Notes: a model not told the origin generated them from the sequence alone. 49,538 bases of DNA from Herbaspirillum sp. YR522 (GCF_000282575.1 NZ_AKJA01000160.1:1-49538), one strand, 5' to 3'. Counted from the first letter of the stretch, positions 40,708-49,538 are shown. Program-made: numbers and translations.

Positions 40708-41693
40708 CCCGGTCGCGGCCATTGATCGCCTTCGACCAATCGTTCTGCCTGGCCGGCCAATCCCACGCCCAGGCGCTGCGCGACACGCTGCACCTGGCGC
40801 GGCAATGCGAAGGCTTCGGTTATCACCGCTTCTGGGTCTCCGAACACCACGCCAACGGCGCCATCGTCGGCAGCGCGCCGGAGGTGATGCTGGGCGCGCT
40901 CACCGCGCTGACTTGCCGCATACGCCTCGGCGCGGCCGGCATCCTGTTGCCGTTCTACCCGCCGTTCAAGGTAGCCGAACAGTTCCAGGTACTCGAAGCC
41001 CTGGCACCGGGGCGCATCGACCTGGGACTGGCGCGCGCGCCCGGTGGCGAACCGGCGATCTTCTCGTTACTGAACCCGCACGGCAGCAGCGAGCGCGCAG
41101 GCTTCGACGCCAAGGTCGCCGAATTGATGCACTGGCTGGACGGCGGCAGTGACAGCCGGGTATTGCCGCGCACCGCAACCAGGGCCGTGCCGTGGATGCT
41201 GGTGACGTCGGTGGCGGGGGCACATAGCGCCGCCCGGCTCGGCTTGCCCATGTGTTTCAATTACTCGGCCGAGCAGAGTCGTGGCATCGAGGCGGCCGTG
41301 TTCGCCGCCTATCGCGCCGGCTTCACGCCATCGGCCTGGCTGGAGCGGCCATACACGGCGATGATGTTCTTTGCATTGGCGGCGGCCAGCGCCGAACAGG
41401 CGCGCTACCTGTTTTCGTCGCGCGCGCTATGGCGCATCCGCCTGGACCGGGGACAGCGGCTGCCGCTGGAGCCACCCGAGGTGGCCTGCCCGATCATGTC
41501 CGACCCGGCGCATGCGGCACGTATCGCCGGCCAGCTCGAGATCAACCTGGTGGGTGACGCCGCCGGTGTCGCCGGGCGCATCGCCGACATTGCCGGGCGC
41601 GTCGGCACCGACGAGATCGGTGTTACCAACTGGGTATATCACCTGGCCGACCGGGTCGACTCGTTTCGACTGCTCAAGGCGGCATCGAGTTAG
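40704..41693 (+). CDS. Luciferase-like flavin-dependent monooxygenase (LLM), MsnO8-type
   Basis: A 329-aa soluble member of the bacterial luciferase-like superfamily (TIM barrel, FMNH2-dependent). Typical features: FGYHRFWVSEHHANGAIVGSAPEVMLGALTA near residues 35-65, RIRLGAAGILLPFYPPFKVAEQFQVLEALAPGRIDLGLARAPGG at 72-115, and YRAGFTPSAWLERPYTAM. The fragment WVSEHH and GRIDLGLARAPGG define the MsnO8/YhbW subgroup. Reduced flavin must be supplied by a separate reductase. It is the last gene of the riboswitch operon, overlapping the ATPase by 4 bp. No B12 role is known to me for such an enzyme. It could oxidise, release or modify an imported corrinoid, siderophore or metal chelate. The catalytic assignment is inference. 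Confidence 0.88.
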   Translation: MTRSRPLIAFDQSFCLAGQSHAQALRDTLHLARQCEGFGYHRFWVSEHHANGAIVGSAPEVMLGALTALTCRIRLGAAGILLPFYPPFKVAEQFQVLEALAPGRIDLGLARAPGGEPAIFSLLNPHGSSERAGFDAKVAELMHWLDGGSDSRVLPRTATRAVPWMLVTSVAGAHSAARLGLPMCFNYSAEQSRGIEAAVFAAYRAGFTPSAWLERPYTAMMFFALAAASAEQARYLFSSRALWRIRLDRGQRLPLEPPEVACPIMSDPAHAARIAGQLEINLVGDAAGVAGRIADIAGRVGTDEIGVTNWVYHLADRVDSFRLLKAASS

Positions 41694-41859
41694 AAAAACG
41701 GGACGTCCGGTGCGACCAATTGTCGCAGTCGTGTTCCACCCGGTATCGTCGAACCAGGCGCAATGCCTTATCGGTAAAGACTTGTAGGCGATATTCCCGG
41801 TTCCTGGCTGCATCGATACCAGGTGCCGTCGGTCGCTGTCGGCGTTAGAATCGGCGCCC

Positions 41860-42243
41860 ATGAGATCGAACCCCCATCGCCAGCGCATCACCGCCTGGCT
41901 CATCATCGCCTGCATCGTCGGCATGTTGAGCTCGGGCTTGGCGCATGCATTGGCGGGACCGGCCCCGGCCACCCCGTGGCAAGAGATCTGTTCGCTCGAT
42001 GGCGCCAGGCAGGTCGGCGACCACGGCAGGCAGGACCACGTCCAGGCCGCGCACGTTGCCCATTGCGCCTTCTGCAGCAAGTACGACCATGCAACGGCGC
42101 TGTTGTCGCAGGTCGACATCACGCTGCCGCAGCGCTTGCGCGAGCCGTCGCCCACGGCTTGCGTGCTGCCTGCACCGCCCAGCGCCACGCCCGAATGGAC
42201 GCACCGGCCCCGAGGCCCGCCGGCCCACGTCGCCATTCGTTGA
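41860..42243 (+). CDS. DUF2946-like periplasmic protein with HC-x2-C motif
   Basis: A 127-aa protein with an N-terminal hydrophobic segment (AWLIIACIVGMLSSGLAHAL, about residues 11-30), likely a signal or anchor, and a Cys/His motif HVAHCAFCSKYDHA in the middle (about 67-80). This HC-x2-C arrangement is the hallmark of DUF2946 as I remember it, a family found next to TonB receptors and PepSY proteins and of unknown function. Metal binding seems likely. The C-terminus (Pro-rich, TPEWTHRPRGPPA) is exposed. It begins 166 bp after the monooxygenase and precedes the second TonB receptor by 71 bp, so it probably starts a new transcription unit or belongs to a continuous one. Confidence 0.8.
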   Translation: MRSNPHRQRITAWLIIACIVGMLSSGLAHALAGPAPATPWQEICSLDGARQVGDHGRQDHVQAAHVAHCAFCSKYDHATALLSQVDITLPQRLREPSPTACVLPAPPSATPEWTHRPRGPPAHVAIR

Positions 42244-42314
42244 CCCGTACCCGGTCGCGCCACGCGCGCCGGTCCGCCTGCACCCGCGCAGGCCTATCGC
42301 ATGCCTCATTGATC

Positions 42315-44429
42315 ATGACCCACCACCCCCGGCGGCCTGGCCGCATCACCTTTTCGTTGCTGCTGTGCCTGAGTTCGGGCGCGCAAGCACAATCCACCGA
42401 TGCATTGCCGCAGATCACCGTCGACGCGCAAGGCCCGGCGCAATTGCAGAACCCGGTGAGCGTGGGCTCCCGGCTCGACCTGACCCCGCTGCAGAACCCG
42501 GCCAGCGTCAGCGTGCTGACGCGTGCCCAGCTCGAGGAGCACGGCGACATCGGCATCGTCGACGCCATCACCCGCGCGCCCGGCTACAGCAGCCTGGGGC
42601 ATCCCGGCAACAGCGGCAGCTCGTTGTCGGTGCGCGGCTTTACCGATACCACCTCGGTGATGCGCCTGTACGACGGTGTGCGGCAGTATGGCGGGGTAGG
42701 GGTGAGCTTTCCCTTCGATACCTGGAGCGTGCAGCGCATCGAGGTGCTGCGCGGCCCTGCCTCGGTGATCTACGGCGACGGCGCCATCGGTGGCGTGGTC
42801 AACGTGGTGCCGAAGAAGCCGACCCGCGGCAAGATCGACAACGAGATCGAGGCCACCGTCGGCAGCCACGACATGCGCCGCCTGGGCCTGGGTAGTGGCG
42901 GGGCGATCGACGACATGCTGTCCTATCGGATCGATATCAGCGGCGACCGCTCCGATGGCTGGGTCGATCGCGGCAACACCAACAACCTGAGCTTCTCGGG
43001 CGCGCTGCGGCTGGACGTCAATCCCGACCTGTTCCTGCAATTGAGTTATGCCCAGGGACACCAGCGGCCGATGCGCTATTTCGGAACGCCCCTGGTCGAT
43101 GGCGTGCAATTGCCGGCGCTGCGCGAGAAGAACTACAACGTCGGCGACAGCGTCATCGACTATCGCGATCGCTGGGCCCAGCTCGAGGCCCAGTGGGCGC
43201 CCGACAGCGACACCACGCTGCATACCCGGTTCTACCAGGTCAACAGCAACCGCTACTGGCGCAATGCCGAACGCTACAGCTACAACCCGGCCTCGGGACT
43301 GATCGACCGCGGCGATGCCACCGAGATCCGGCACGACCAGACGCAGACCGGCAACACCACCGACGCTACCTTCAAGGGCCGCCTGCTGGGCTTGCAGAAC
43401 CAGGTGTCGGTGGGTTTCGACATCAGCAGCAGCAGCTTCAAGCACACCAACAATACCTACAGCGGCAGCGTCAGCCCGGTCGACCCCGTCAGTTTCGATC
43501 CGGGCACCTATGCCAGCCCGGTGGCGTTCGTTCCCCGCTATCGCAACAAGGCGCAGCAATATGCGTTGTTCGCCGAGGACAAGCTCGAGCTGACCGATGC
43601 CTGGACCGTGCTGGCCGGCCTGCGCTACGACCATGCCGATATCTCGCGCAACGACCTGGTCGACAGCGCCAACAATTTCGACCAGAACTTTTCCAATCTC
43701 GGCTGGCGCGTCGGCAGCGTCTACGCCATTACCCCCGAACTGAGCGTGTATGGCCAATACGCCCGTGCCGCCGACCCGGTCAGCGGGATGCTGTTCCTGA
43801 CCCAGGCCAACAGCCAGTTCGACTTGTCCACAGGGCGCCAGCTGGAAGCAGGGGTGAAGCAGGTGTTCTGGAACAAGCGCGGCGAGTGGACGGTGGCGGT
43901 CTATGACATCCGCAAGAACAACCTGCTCACCCGCGACCCCGGCAATCCGACGCTGCGCCAACAGGTGGGCGGGCAATCCTCGCGCGGCATCGAAGCCAGC
44001 CTGGCGCTGGAACTGGCGCGAGGGCTGCAGCTGGAGCTGAACGCCACGCTGCTGCGGGCGCGCTTCGACAACTTCAGTGAAGCGGTCGGCGGCGTGGCCG
44101 TCTCGCGCAACGGCAACCTGCCCACCAACGTGCCGCAACGGCTGGCAAATGCCTGGCTCGGCTGGGACGTCACGCCGGCGTGGAGGGCGAGCGCCGGCCT
44201 GCAATATGTCGGCCAGCGCTATGCCGACAACGCCAACACGCTCAAGCTGCCGGCCTATACCACCACCGACCTGGCCTTGCGCTGGAAGGCCACGGCCGCC
44301 ACCACCGTCACGCTGCGCGGCAACAACGTATTCGACAAGCGCTATTTCGCCACTGCCTATTACACCGATACGCAATGGTTGTACGGGCCGGGCCGGGAGG
44401 TGCAGTTGAGCGTCAACCACCGCTTCTGA
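42315..44429 (+). CDS. TonB-dependent receptor, second copy, related to the riboswitch-controlled one
   Basis: A 704-aa outer-membrane receptor. Signal peptide at residues about 1-26 (FSLLLCLSSGAQAQ). Plug domain: LPQITVDAQG, LQNPASVSVL, SVRGFTDTTSVMRLYDGVRQYGG, then GPASVIYGDGAIGGVVNVVPKKP. These follow the same pattern as the receptor at 35660 (LYDG, FPFD.W.V.R.E.L.GPASV.YG...IGG.VNV.P.KP), so the two are paralogues. The last residues (NVFDKRYFATA ... VNHRF) are the usual barrel end. No upstream Met alternative exists and the ribosome binding site is weak. It is flanked by the DUF2946-like protein and, 4 nt downstream, by the PepSY protein. Confidence 0.9.
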   Translation: MTHHPRRPGRITFSLLLCLSSGAQAQSTDALPQITVDAQGPAQLQNPVSVGSRLDLTPLQNPASVSVLTRAQLEEHGDIGIVDAITRAPGYSSLGHPGNSGSSLSVRGFTDTTSVMRLYDGVRQYGGVGVSFPFDTWSVQRIEVLRGPASVIYGDGAIGGVVNVVPKKPTRGKIDNEIEATVGSHDMRRLGLGSGGAIDDMLSYRIDISGDRSDGWVDRGNTNNLSFSGALRLDVNPDLFLQLSYAQGHQRPMRYFGTPLVDGVQLPALREKNYNVGDSVIDYRDRWAQLEAQWAPDSDTTLHTRFYQVNSNRYWRNAERYSYNPASGLIDRGDATEIRHDQTQTGNTTDATFKGRLLGLQNQVSVGFDISSSSFKHTNNTYSGSVSPVDPVSFDPGTYASPVAFVPRYRNKAQQYALFAEDKLELTDAWTVLAGLRYDHADISRNDLVDSANNFDQNFSNLGWRVGSVYAITPELSVYGQYARAADPVSGMLFLTQANSQFDLSTGRQLEAGVKQVFWNKRGEWTVAVYDIRKNNLLTRDPGNPTLRQQVGGQSSRGIEASLALELARGLQLELNATLLRARFDNFSEAVGGVAVSRNGNLPTNVPQRLANAWLGWDVTPAWRASAGLQYVGQRYADNANTLKLPAYTTTDLALRWKATAATTVTLRGNNVFDKRYFATAYYTDTQWLYGPGREVQLSVNHRF

Positions 44430-44433
44430 TCCC

Positions 44434-45945
44434 ATGTCGTCGACCATGTCGCTGCCGGCGCGCCTGCGCCGCTGGACTTACCTGGTGCATCGCTGGTGCG
44501 GGGTCTTCGGCTGCCTGCTGATGGCCTTGTGGTTCGCCAGCGGCGTGGTGATGCTGTTCGTCGGCTATCCCAAGTTGAGCCCGTGGCAACGGTTGCAGGC
44601 GTTGCCGGTGCTGGCCGACTTGCCGTACCTGTCGCCGACGCAGGCGTGGGGGCGCACCGATATCACCGGCCTGGTCCTGAATGCGGCCAACGGGCAGCCG
44701 CGCTATGTCCTGCGCGATGCCAGTGGCAGGTTGTCGACGCTGGATGCGCTCACCGGCAGGCGCATCGGCCCCGTTGACCAGGCCGGCGCCTTGCGTTCGG
44801 CACGCGTGTTCCTGCCGGGGGCCGGCGGCCAGGTACTGGGCAGCCTGTGGGAAGACCGCTGGACCCATTCACGCGCGCTCGACCCCCACCGGCCGCTGCA
44901 CCAGGTGCAGATGCAGGACGATGCCCGTACCCTGCTGTATGTGTCCTCCAGTACCGGCGCGGTGGTGATGCAGGCCACCCGTAGCGAACGCTATTGGAAT
45001 GTGGTCGGCGCCTGGCTGCATTGGCTCTACGTGTTCAGGAACCAGCCGGTCGATCCGGTATGGACCTGGACTGTCATCGCCCTGTCGGCCACATGCGTGG
45101 TGCTTGCCTGCAGCGGCATCGTGGTGGGACTGTGGCGTTGGCGTTTTGGGCGACCCTATCGTTCCGGTTCGCGCTCGCCCTTCGCGGCGGGCTGGATGCG
45201 CTGGCATCACCTGCTCGGTCTTTCGTTTGCCGCCATCACGCTGACCTGGATCTTCAGTGGCCTGATGTCGATGAACCCGCTGGGCGTGTTTTCGGCGTCG
45301 ACCGCACCCGACCTGGCGGCCTATGCCGGCGCGACGGTGGCCGCCCGGTCACCAACGCCGCTGGCGCCGCAGCCGCTGCTGCGCGCGCTGCAGGCGCAAG
45401 GTTTCGCGGCGGTGGAGCTCCAATGGCGTACGCTAGGTGGATCGGCTTATGTGCTGGCGCGCGACGCCGCCGACCGCACCCGCATCGTGACGCAAGCCGG
45501 TGGACCAGTGGTGATTGCGCGGCAATGGCCGCGTGCGGTGCTCGAGGCAGCCGCTGCCAGCCTGTTGCCAGCGCCGATGGTGTCGTCGCAGGTGCTGGCC
45601 GGTTACGATGATTATTACTATCGGCGCGACCAGCAATCGATGATGGGCGGGTCCGAGCGACGGCTGCCGGTCTTGATGGTGCAGTTCGCCGATGCCGGCC
45701 GGACCCGGGTGTATATCGATCTCTATACCGGCCAGGTCGAACTCGGCCTGGACCGCGCACAGCGGGTCGGTCGCTGGTTGTTCAGCCTGCTGCACAGCTG
45801 GGACCTGGGCCCGATGCTGGCCATTGCCTGGCGGCGCCAGGCGGTGCTGGTGTCGCTCAGCGCCGGTGGGCTGCTGCTGGCGCTGAGCGGGGTGGTGATC
45901 GGCTGGCGGCGCGCGCGCAAGTCGCTGCGTTCGCGCCGCGCCTGA
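44434..45945 (+). CDS. PepSY-associated TM-domain protein (possible membrane ferric reductase)
   Basis: A 503-aa inner-membrane protein with four hydrophobic helices (about residues 20-42, 195-215, 250-270 and 470-492) separated by PepSY-type periplasmic domains. HRWCGVFGCLLMALWFASGVVML in helix 1 and HHLLGLSFAAITLTWIFSGLMSMNP in helix 3 are the family pattern, with His residues suitable for heme. Homologues often accompany TonB siderophore receptors and some reduce Fe(III)-siderophore in the periplasm (FoxB/FpvG types, recalled). It follows the TonB receptor by 4 nt, so co-translation is likely. It is convergent with the chemoreceptor gene, 3 bp apart. Confidence 0.88.
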   Translation: MSSTMSLPARLRRWTYLVHRWCGVFGCLLMALWFASGVVMLFVGYPKLSPWQRLQALPVLADLPYLSPTQAWGRTDITGLVLNAANGQPRYVLRDASGRLSTLDALTGRRIGPVDQAGALRSARVFLPGAGGQVLGSLWEDRWTHSRALDPHRPLHQVQMQDDARTLLYVSSSTGAVVMQATRSERYWNVVGAWLHWLYVFRNQPVDPVWTWTVIALSATCVVLACSGIVVGLWRWRFGRPYRSGSRSPFAAGWMRWHHLLGLSFAAITLTWIFSGLMSMNPLGVFSASTAPDLAAYAGATVAARSPTPLAPQPLLRALQAQGFAAVELQWRTLGGSAYVLARDAADRTRIVTQAGGPVVIARQWPRAVLEAAAASLLPAPMVSSQVLAGYDDYYYRRDQQSMMGGSERRLPVLMVQFADAGRTRVYIDLYTGQVELGLDRAQRVGRWLFSLLHSWDLGPMLAIAWRRQAVLVSLSAGGLLLALSGVVIGWRRARKSLRSRRA

Positions 45946-45948
45946 TGC

Positions 45949-47487
45949 TTAATGCACCAGCTGCCGCTGGTCCAGTGCGAACACGCTCACCAGTTGCGCC
46001 AGCTTGGCTGCCTGGTCCTGCATCGAAGCCGCCGCCGCGGCGGCTTGCTCGACCAGCGCCGCGTTCTGCTGGGTCACGCCATCCATCTGGGTGATGGCGC
46101 GATTGACTTCTTCGATGCCGGCGCTCTGTTCCGAACTGGCGGCGCTGATCTCGGCCACCACATCGGTCACGTGGCGCACGCTGTCGACGATCTCGCGCAT
46201 GGTGCTGCCGGCCTGTTCGACCAGTTGGGTGCCGGCATTGACCTTGTCCACCGAGTTGCCGATCAGGGCCTTGATCTCGTGGGCCGCCGTGGCGCTGCGC
46301 TGGGCCAGCGAACGCACTTCCGATGCCACCACCGCAAAGCCGCGGCCCTGCTCGCCGGCGCGCGCCGCTTCCACTGCCGCATTCAGGGCCAGGATATTGG
46401 TCTGGAAGGCGATGCTGTCGATCACGCCGATGATGTCGGCGATGCGCCGCGAGGCGTCGTTGATCTCGGTCATGGTGTGGATCACGCGGCCGATCACCTC
46501 GCCGCCGTTGCCGGCCACGGCCGACGCCGACGCTGCCAGCTGGTTGGCCTGGCGCGCGTTATCGGCGTTCTGGCGCACGATGGAGGTCAGTTCTTCCATC
46601 GACGACGCGGTTTCTTCCAGGGCGCTGGCCTGCTCTTCGGTGCGCGAGGACAGGTCGAGGTTGCCGCTGGCGATCTGCTGCGAACCGGTGGCGATGGTGT
46701 CGGTGCCGGTACGCACGCCGCTGACGATGCCCGACAGGCTGTCGCGCATGGTCTTGATCGAATGCAGCAGGCTGTGCTGGTCGCGCGCACGCAGCGTGAT
46801 CGGCGTGGCCAGGTCGCCCTGGGCGATACGCTCGACGATGGCGGCGGCGTCGGACGGCTCGCCGCCCAGTTGGCCGATGATGGAGCGCAGCATATAAGCC
46901 GCGATGGCGGCGATGATGGCCATCATTGCCCCGCCCAGCACCAGCAGGATCAGCGCATTGCGATAGAAGGCGGTATTGATGTCATCGATGTAGGCGCCGA
47001 AGCCCACGGTCCAGTCCCATGGCGCGAACTTCACCACCGCATACAGCTTCTGCACCTTCTCCACCGTGTTGGGTCGGGTGCCCTCGGCCACCAGGGTGCC
47101 GATCTCGCGTCCGGCCAGCGCCGCGCGGTAGCGGTCGCCGTCTTCCTTGGCGGTCTTGTCCTGGATGCCGACCCGCTTGGGATTGGGATGGACATAGTTG
47201 ACGTCATCGGTATAGCCGCGCACGAAGAAGTAGTTCTGGTCCTTGGCGAAGCTGCCGATGATCAGCTTGGCTTGCGCCTGCGCCTGTTCGCGTGTCATCT
47301 GGCCCGCCTGTTCCGAAGCGTGGACCTTTTCCAGCGCCGCCTTGGCCAGCGTCACCAGCAACGACAATTGAGCCGTGCGCTCTTCAAGCATGGTGCGCTT
47401 GAGGGTGTTGAGCGACACCATCGCAATGATCACGATGCCCAACAGGGTGGGGGCGCACAGCAGGAGGATCTTGGTCCGCAACTTCAC
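45949..47487 (-). CDS. Methyl-accepting chemotaxis protein with a single Cache domain
   Basis: A 512-aa chemoreceptor. TM1 at about residues 7-30; a periplasmic sCache_2 domain (about 35-180; [25 protein letters not shown] is characteristic); TM2 at about 180-205; HAMP with [22 protein letters not shown]; methyl-accepting helices and the signalling hairpin tip (about 360-400: [37 protein letters not shown]). It has no C-terminal NWETF pentapeptide. The open frame begins at TTG 47508, but GTG 47487 gives [10 protein letters not shown] after an AAAGGGA ribosome binding site, so I take that start. Small carboxylates are common ligands of sCache_2. The gene stands alone. Confidence 0.92.
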   Translation of the reverse strand: MKLRTKILLLCAPTLLGIVIIAMVSLNTLKRTMLEERTAQLSLLVTLAKAALEKVHASEQAGQMTREQAQAQAKLIIGSFAKDQNYFFVRGYTDDVNYVHPNPKRVGIQDKTAKEDGDRYRAALAGREIGTLVAEGTRPNTVEKVQKLYAVVKFAPWDWTVGFGAYIDDINTAFYRNALILLVLGGAMMAIIAAIAAYMLRSIIGQLGGEPSDAAAIVERIAQGDLATPITLRARDQHSLLHSIKTMRDSLSGIVSGVRTGTDTIATGSQQIASGNLDLSSRTEEQASALEETASSMEELTSIVRQNADNARQANQLAASASAVAGNGGEVIGRVIHTMTEINDASRRIADIIGVIDSIAFQTNILALNAAVEAARAGEQGRGFAVVASEVRSLAQRSATAAHEIKALIGNSVDKVNAGTQLVEQAGSTMREIVDSVRHVTDVVAEISAASSEQSAGIEEVNRAITQMDGVTQQNAALVEQAAAAAASMQDQAAKLAQLVSVFALDQRQLVH

Positions 47488-47744
47488 TTGAATATTCCCT
47501 TTCGGCAATGAACAAACGTTCGTTTTAATTGAGCCGATGATCTTACGTGCTGGAAAGTCGTATGAAATGCGGGAAAAGAGCGGTATTTCAGTGCAATGGC
47601 GGACAAGGTATTGTCTTTTTTGCTATGTCCGATAAAAACTCATCAATGCTCACCTACCTCGGTTCGAGGCTTTTTCCTCTGTCGACAGGCTGCCGGCGGC
47701 CGGTAGCATGTCCGTTCCATCCATCCATCCATCGAGGAGCAATC

Positions 47745-47936
47745 ATGGCCATCGAAGACAGGGTTCCTACCCGCGCCAATCCCAGTCCGGCACAATCGGC
47801 CGGTGACGCCACCAGCCGCCAGCCATGGCGCAGCGACCACATCGAAAGCCGCGAGACCGACACCGACGTAGCCAACAAGGAAATCGCCAAACCGGAAGTC
47901 GAGGTGGTGGGCAAACGGCCGGAGCGGGCGGGCTGA
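47745..47936 (+). CDS. Small hydrophilic protein, 63 aa, unknown function
   Basis: A 63-aa protein starting at ATG 47745 after a strong GAGGAG ribosome binding site 5-6 nt upstream. It is very polar, probably disordered, without Cys or membrane segment (MAIEDRVPTRANPSPAQSAG, then RSDHIESRETDTDVANKE and a basic VVGKRPERAG end). No family is recognised. The open frame upstream to 47547 is not coding. A CCAT tetranucleotide run (four copies, 47717-47732) lies just before the ribosome binding site. A terminator follows at 48000. A stress or stationary-phase small protein would fit, but this is only a guess. Confidence 0.65.
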   Translation: MAIEDRVPTRANPSPAQSAGDATSRQPWRSDHIESRETDTDVANKEIAKPEVEVVGKRPERAG

Positions 47937-47999
47937 GTCACCATTGCACTCGCTGCAACGATGTTTCTCCGCTAATCCGATAAAGAAGTCGAGGCGATG

Positions 48000-48026
48000 C
48001 GCCGTCGATGCATTCGACGGCGTTTT
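48000..48026 (+). terminator. Intrinsic terminator
   Basis: A 9-bp perfect stem CGCCGTCGA (48000-48008) with TCGACGGCG (48014-48022) around TGCAT is followed by TTTT. It lies 64 bp after the 63-aa gene on the plus strand and separates it from the convergent ETF-QO gene. Confidence 0.85.
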
Positions 48027-48081
48027 CGCTTGCGGCGTCGCCGGCGAGCCGGCCCGCCTGGTCATACGCCCGGCATGCCAC

Positions 48082-49538
48082 CTACATCCCCGAATAGTTG
48101 GGCCCGCCGCCGCCCTCGGGCGTGACCCACACGATATTCTGGGTTGGGTCCTTGATGTCGCAGGTCTTGCAATGCACGCAGTTCTGGGCATTGATCTGCA
48201 GGCGGTCCGAGTGGTCCTCGTTCTTGACGAACTCGTACACCCCCGCCGGGCAATAACGCGCTTCCGGTCCCGCATACTGCGCCAGGTTGACCTGCACCGG
48301 CACCGCCGGGTCCTTCAAGGTCAGGTGCGCCGGCTGGTTCTCGCTGTGGTTGGTGTTGGAGATGAACACCGACGACAGGCGGTCGAAGGTCAATTTGCCA
48401 TCCGGCTTCGGATAGGCGATGGGGGCGAACTGCGAGGCCGGCTTGAGGCACTCGTGGTCGGCATGGGCGTGATGCATGGTCCACGGCGCACGGCCACCCA
48501 GCAACACCTGGTCGATCCCCACCAGCAAGGTGCCGGTGACCAGGCCCCGGCTCATCGATGGCTTGAAGTTGCGCGCCTTGTGCAATTCTTCCTTCAGCCA
48601 CGACTGCTCGAAGGCGGCCGGGTAGCTGCTCAATTCGTCGCGCTGGCGGTCCTCGCCCAGCGCATGGAAAGCGGCTTCGGCGGCCAGCATGCCGCTCTTG
48701 ATCGCGGCATGGCTACCCTTGATGCGCGACGCATTGAGGAAGCCCGCATCGCATCCGATCAGGGCGCCACCGGGGAACACCAGCTTGGGCAGCGACTGCA
48801 CGCCACCGGCCGTGATCGCCCGCGCCCCATACGAAATACGCTTGCCACCTGCGAAGAACCTGCTGATCTCGGGATGGGTCTTATACCGCTGGAATTCCTC
48901 GAACGGCGACAGGTAGGGGTTTTCATACGCCAGGCCCACCACATAACCCACCGCTACCTGGTTGTTATCCATGTGATACAGGAACGACCCGCCATAGGTG
49001 TCGTTGGCCAGCGGCCAGCCGGCGGTGTGTATCACCAGGCCCGGTCGATGCAGCTCGGGCTTGATCTCCCACAGCTCCTTGATGCCGATGGCATAGGTCT
49101 GCGGGTCGCGCCCCTGGTCGAGGCCATAGTTACTGATCAATTGCTTGCCCAGGTGCCCGCGCGCGCCTTCGGCGAAGAAGGTGTACTTGGCGTGCAGCGC
49201 CATGCCCAGCTGGAATTCGCCGGTGGGCTGGCCTTGCTTGTCCAGCCCCAGGTTGCCGGTGGCCACGCCCTTGACCGACCCGTCTTCGTCATAAAGTACC
49301 TCGGCCGCGGCAAAGCCGGGGAAGATCTCCACGCCCAGCGCCTCGGCCTGCTGGCCCAGCCAGCGGGTCACGTTGGATAGCGAGATCACGTAGTTGCCGT
49401 GGTTCTGGAAGCAGGCTGGCAACAGCCAGGACGGGGTCCGGTAGGCCTTGCTGGCGGACAGGAAAAGGAAGCGGTCTTCGCTGACCGGCACATTCAAGGG
49501 CGCGCCTTGTTCCTTCCAGTCGGGGATCAGTTCGGACA
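48082..49538 (-). CDS. Electron transfer flavoprotein-ubiquinone oxidoreductase, C-terminal part (5' end outside)
   Basis: The C-terminal 484 residues of ETF-QO (usually about 550-560 aa), the inner-membrane enzyme that passes electrons from ETF (fatty acid and amino acid oxidation) to ubiquinone. The frame is open through the window edge (SELIPDWKEQGAPLNVPVSEDRF, an ETF-QO stretch, is encoded at 49469-49538), so the apparent TTG start at 49497 is not real. The ubiquinone-binding part and FAD-binding region AGGKRISYGARAITAGG are seen, and the C-terminal [4Fe-4S] ferredoxin-like cluster is complete: C in YCPAGVYEF and the three Cys of NCVHCKTCD, then DPTQNIVWVTPEGGGGPNY. The stop is at 48082. 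Confidence 0.95.
   Translation of the reverse strand, partial: SELIPDWKEQGAPLNVPVSEDRFLFLSASKAYRTPSWLLPACFQNHGNYVISLSNVTRWLGQQAEALGVEIFPGFAAAEVLYDEDGSVKGVATGNLGLDKQGQPTGEFQLGMALHAKYTFFAEGARGHLGKQLISNYGLDQGRDPQTYAIGIKELWEIKPELHRPGLVIHTAGWPLANDTYGGSFLYHMDNNQVAVGYVVGLAYENPYLSPFEEFQRYKTHPEISRFFAGGKRISYGARAITAGGVQSLPKLVFPGGALIGCDAGFLNASRIKGSHAAIKSGMLAAEAAFHALGEDRQRDELSSYPAAFEQSWLKEELHKARNFKPSMSRGLVTGTLLVGIDQVLLGGRAPWTMHHAHADHECLKPASQFAPIAYPKPDGKLTFDRLSSVFISNTNHSENQPAHLTLKDPAVPVQVNLAQYAGPEARYCPAGVYEFVKNEDHSDRLQINAQNCVHCKTCDIKDPTQNIVWVTPEGGGGPNYSGM

Noticed and set aside
41694-41859. Second cobalamin riboswitch before the DUF2946-like gene
   Set aside because: No B12 box or CTGCCCCCGCAACGG-type core in this gap; only a short TGCGAC/GTCGCA hairpin without a T tract.
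47495-47530. AACAAACGTTCGTTTT as a possible TetR-type operator before the chemoreceptor gene
   Set aside because: Only the central AACGTT is symmetric; the arms do not pair and no TetR gene is near.

Overview
The window reads as ordinary chromosome of a high-GC betaproteobacterium. Gene content (XenA-type ene-reductase, MocR/PaiB pair, quinone-linked D-lactate dehydrogenase, PaoABCD-type aldehyde oxidoreductase, many TonB receptors) and codon use suggest Burkholderiales, perhaps Oxalobacteraceae; this placement is inference. I see no rRNA, tRNA, CRISPR array, integrase or transposase. Gene density is high, mostly short operons with divergent regulator/target pairs.

Left part (0-11 kb), metabolism and local regulators: Mn-type superoxide dismutase; a MocR regulator divergent from a PaiB-like flavin protein; a 52-aa membrane microprotein; D-lactate dehydrogenase; a repeat-filled gap; xenA divergent from a one-cysteine ArsR regulator; a hypothetical gene plus a tartrate/malate dehydrogenase; and a MarR regulator divergent from a siderophore-interacting reductase. 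Three GTTGA-N5-TCAAC sites link the last two groups.

Middle part (11-23 kb), a stress and signalling cluster: AraC regulator, PAS histidine kinase with a receiver-only regulator, two tandem XapX proteins with a YcaC-like hydrolase (minus strand), then amidohydrolase-DoxX-alpha/beta hydrolase-Dps (plus strand). A FixJ-type regulator with an unknown helical protein, a YoaK transporter-like protein, a TMEM175-type channel, and a small graveyard of two broken genes (SDR and EAL fragments) follow.

Right-middle part (23-28 kb): a complete periplasmic molybdo-flavo aldehyde oxidoreductase operon with its XdhC/PaoD maturation factor.

28-46 kb is an outer-membrane uptake island, the most interesting part. 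On the minus strand a TonB receptor heads an operon with a Dpp/Nik-type ABC importer whose two ATPases are fused into one chain. Back to back with it, a clear cobalamin riboswitch leads a plus-strand operon: siderophore-class TonB receptor, BtuF/FecB-like binding protein, BtuC-like permease, BtuD-like ATPase and, translationally coupled at the end, a luciferase-like flavin monooxygenase. Next come a DUF2946-like protein, a second TonB receptor related to the riboswitch-controlled one, and a PepSY membrane protein. The working model is acquisition of corrinoids or metal chelates across the outer membrane, periplasm and inner membrane, with the monooxygenase and the PepSY protein as candidate processing enzymes.

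Right end (46-49.5 kb): a sCache chemoreceptor, a 63-aa hydrophilic protein with its terminator, and the C-terminal part of ETF-ubiquinone oxidoreductase running off the edge.
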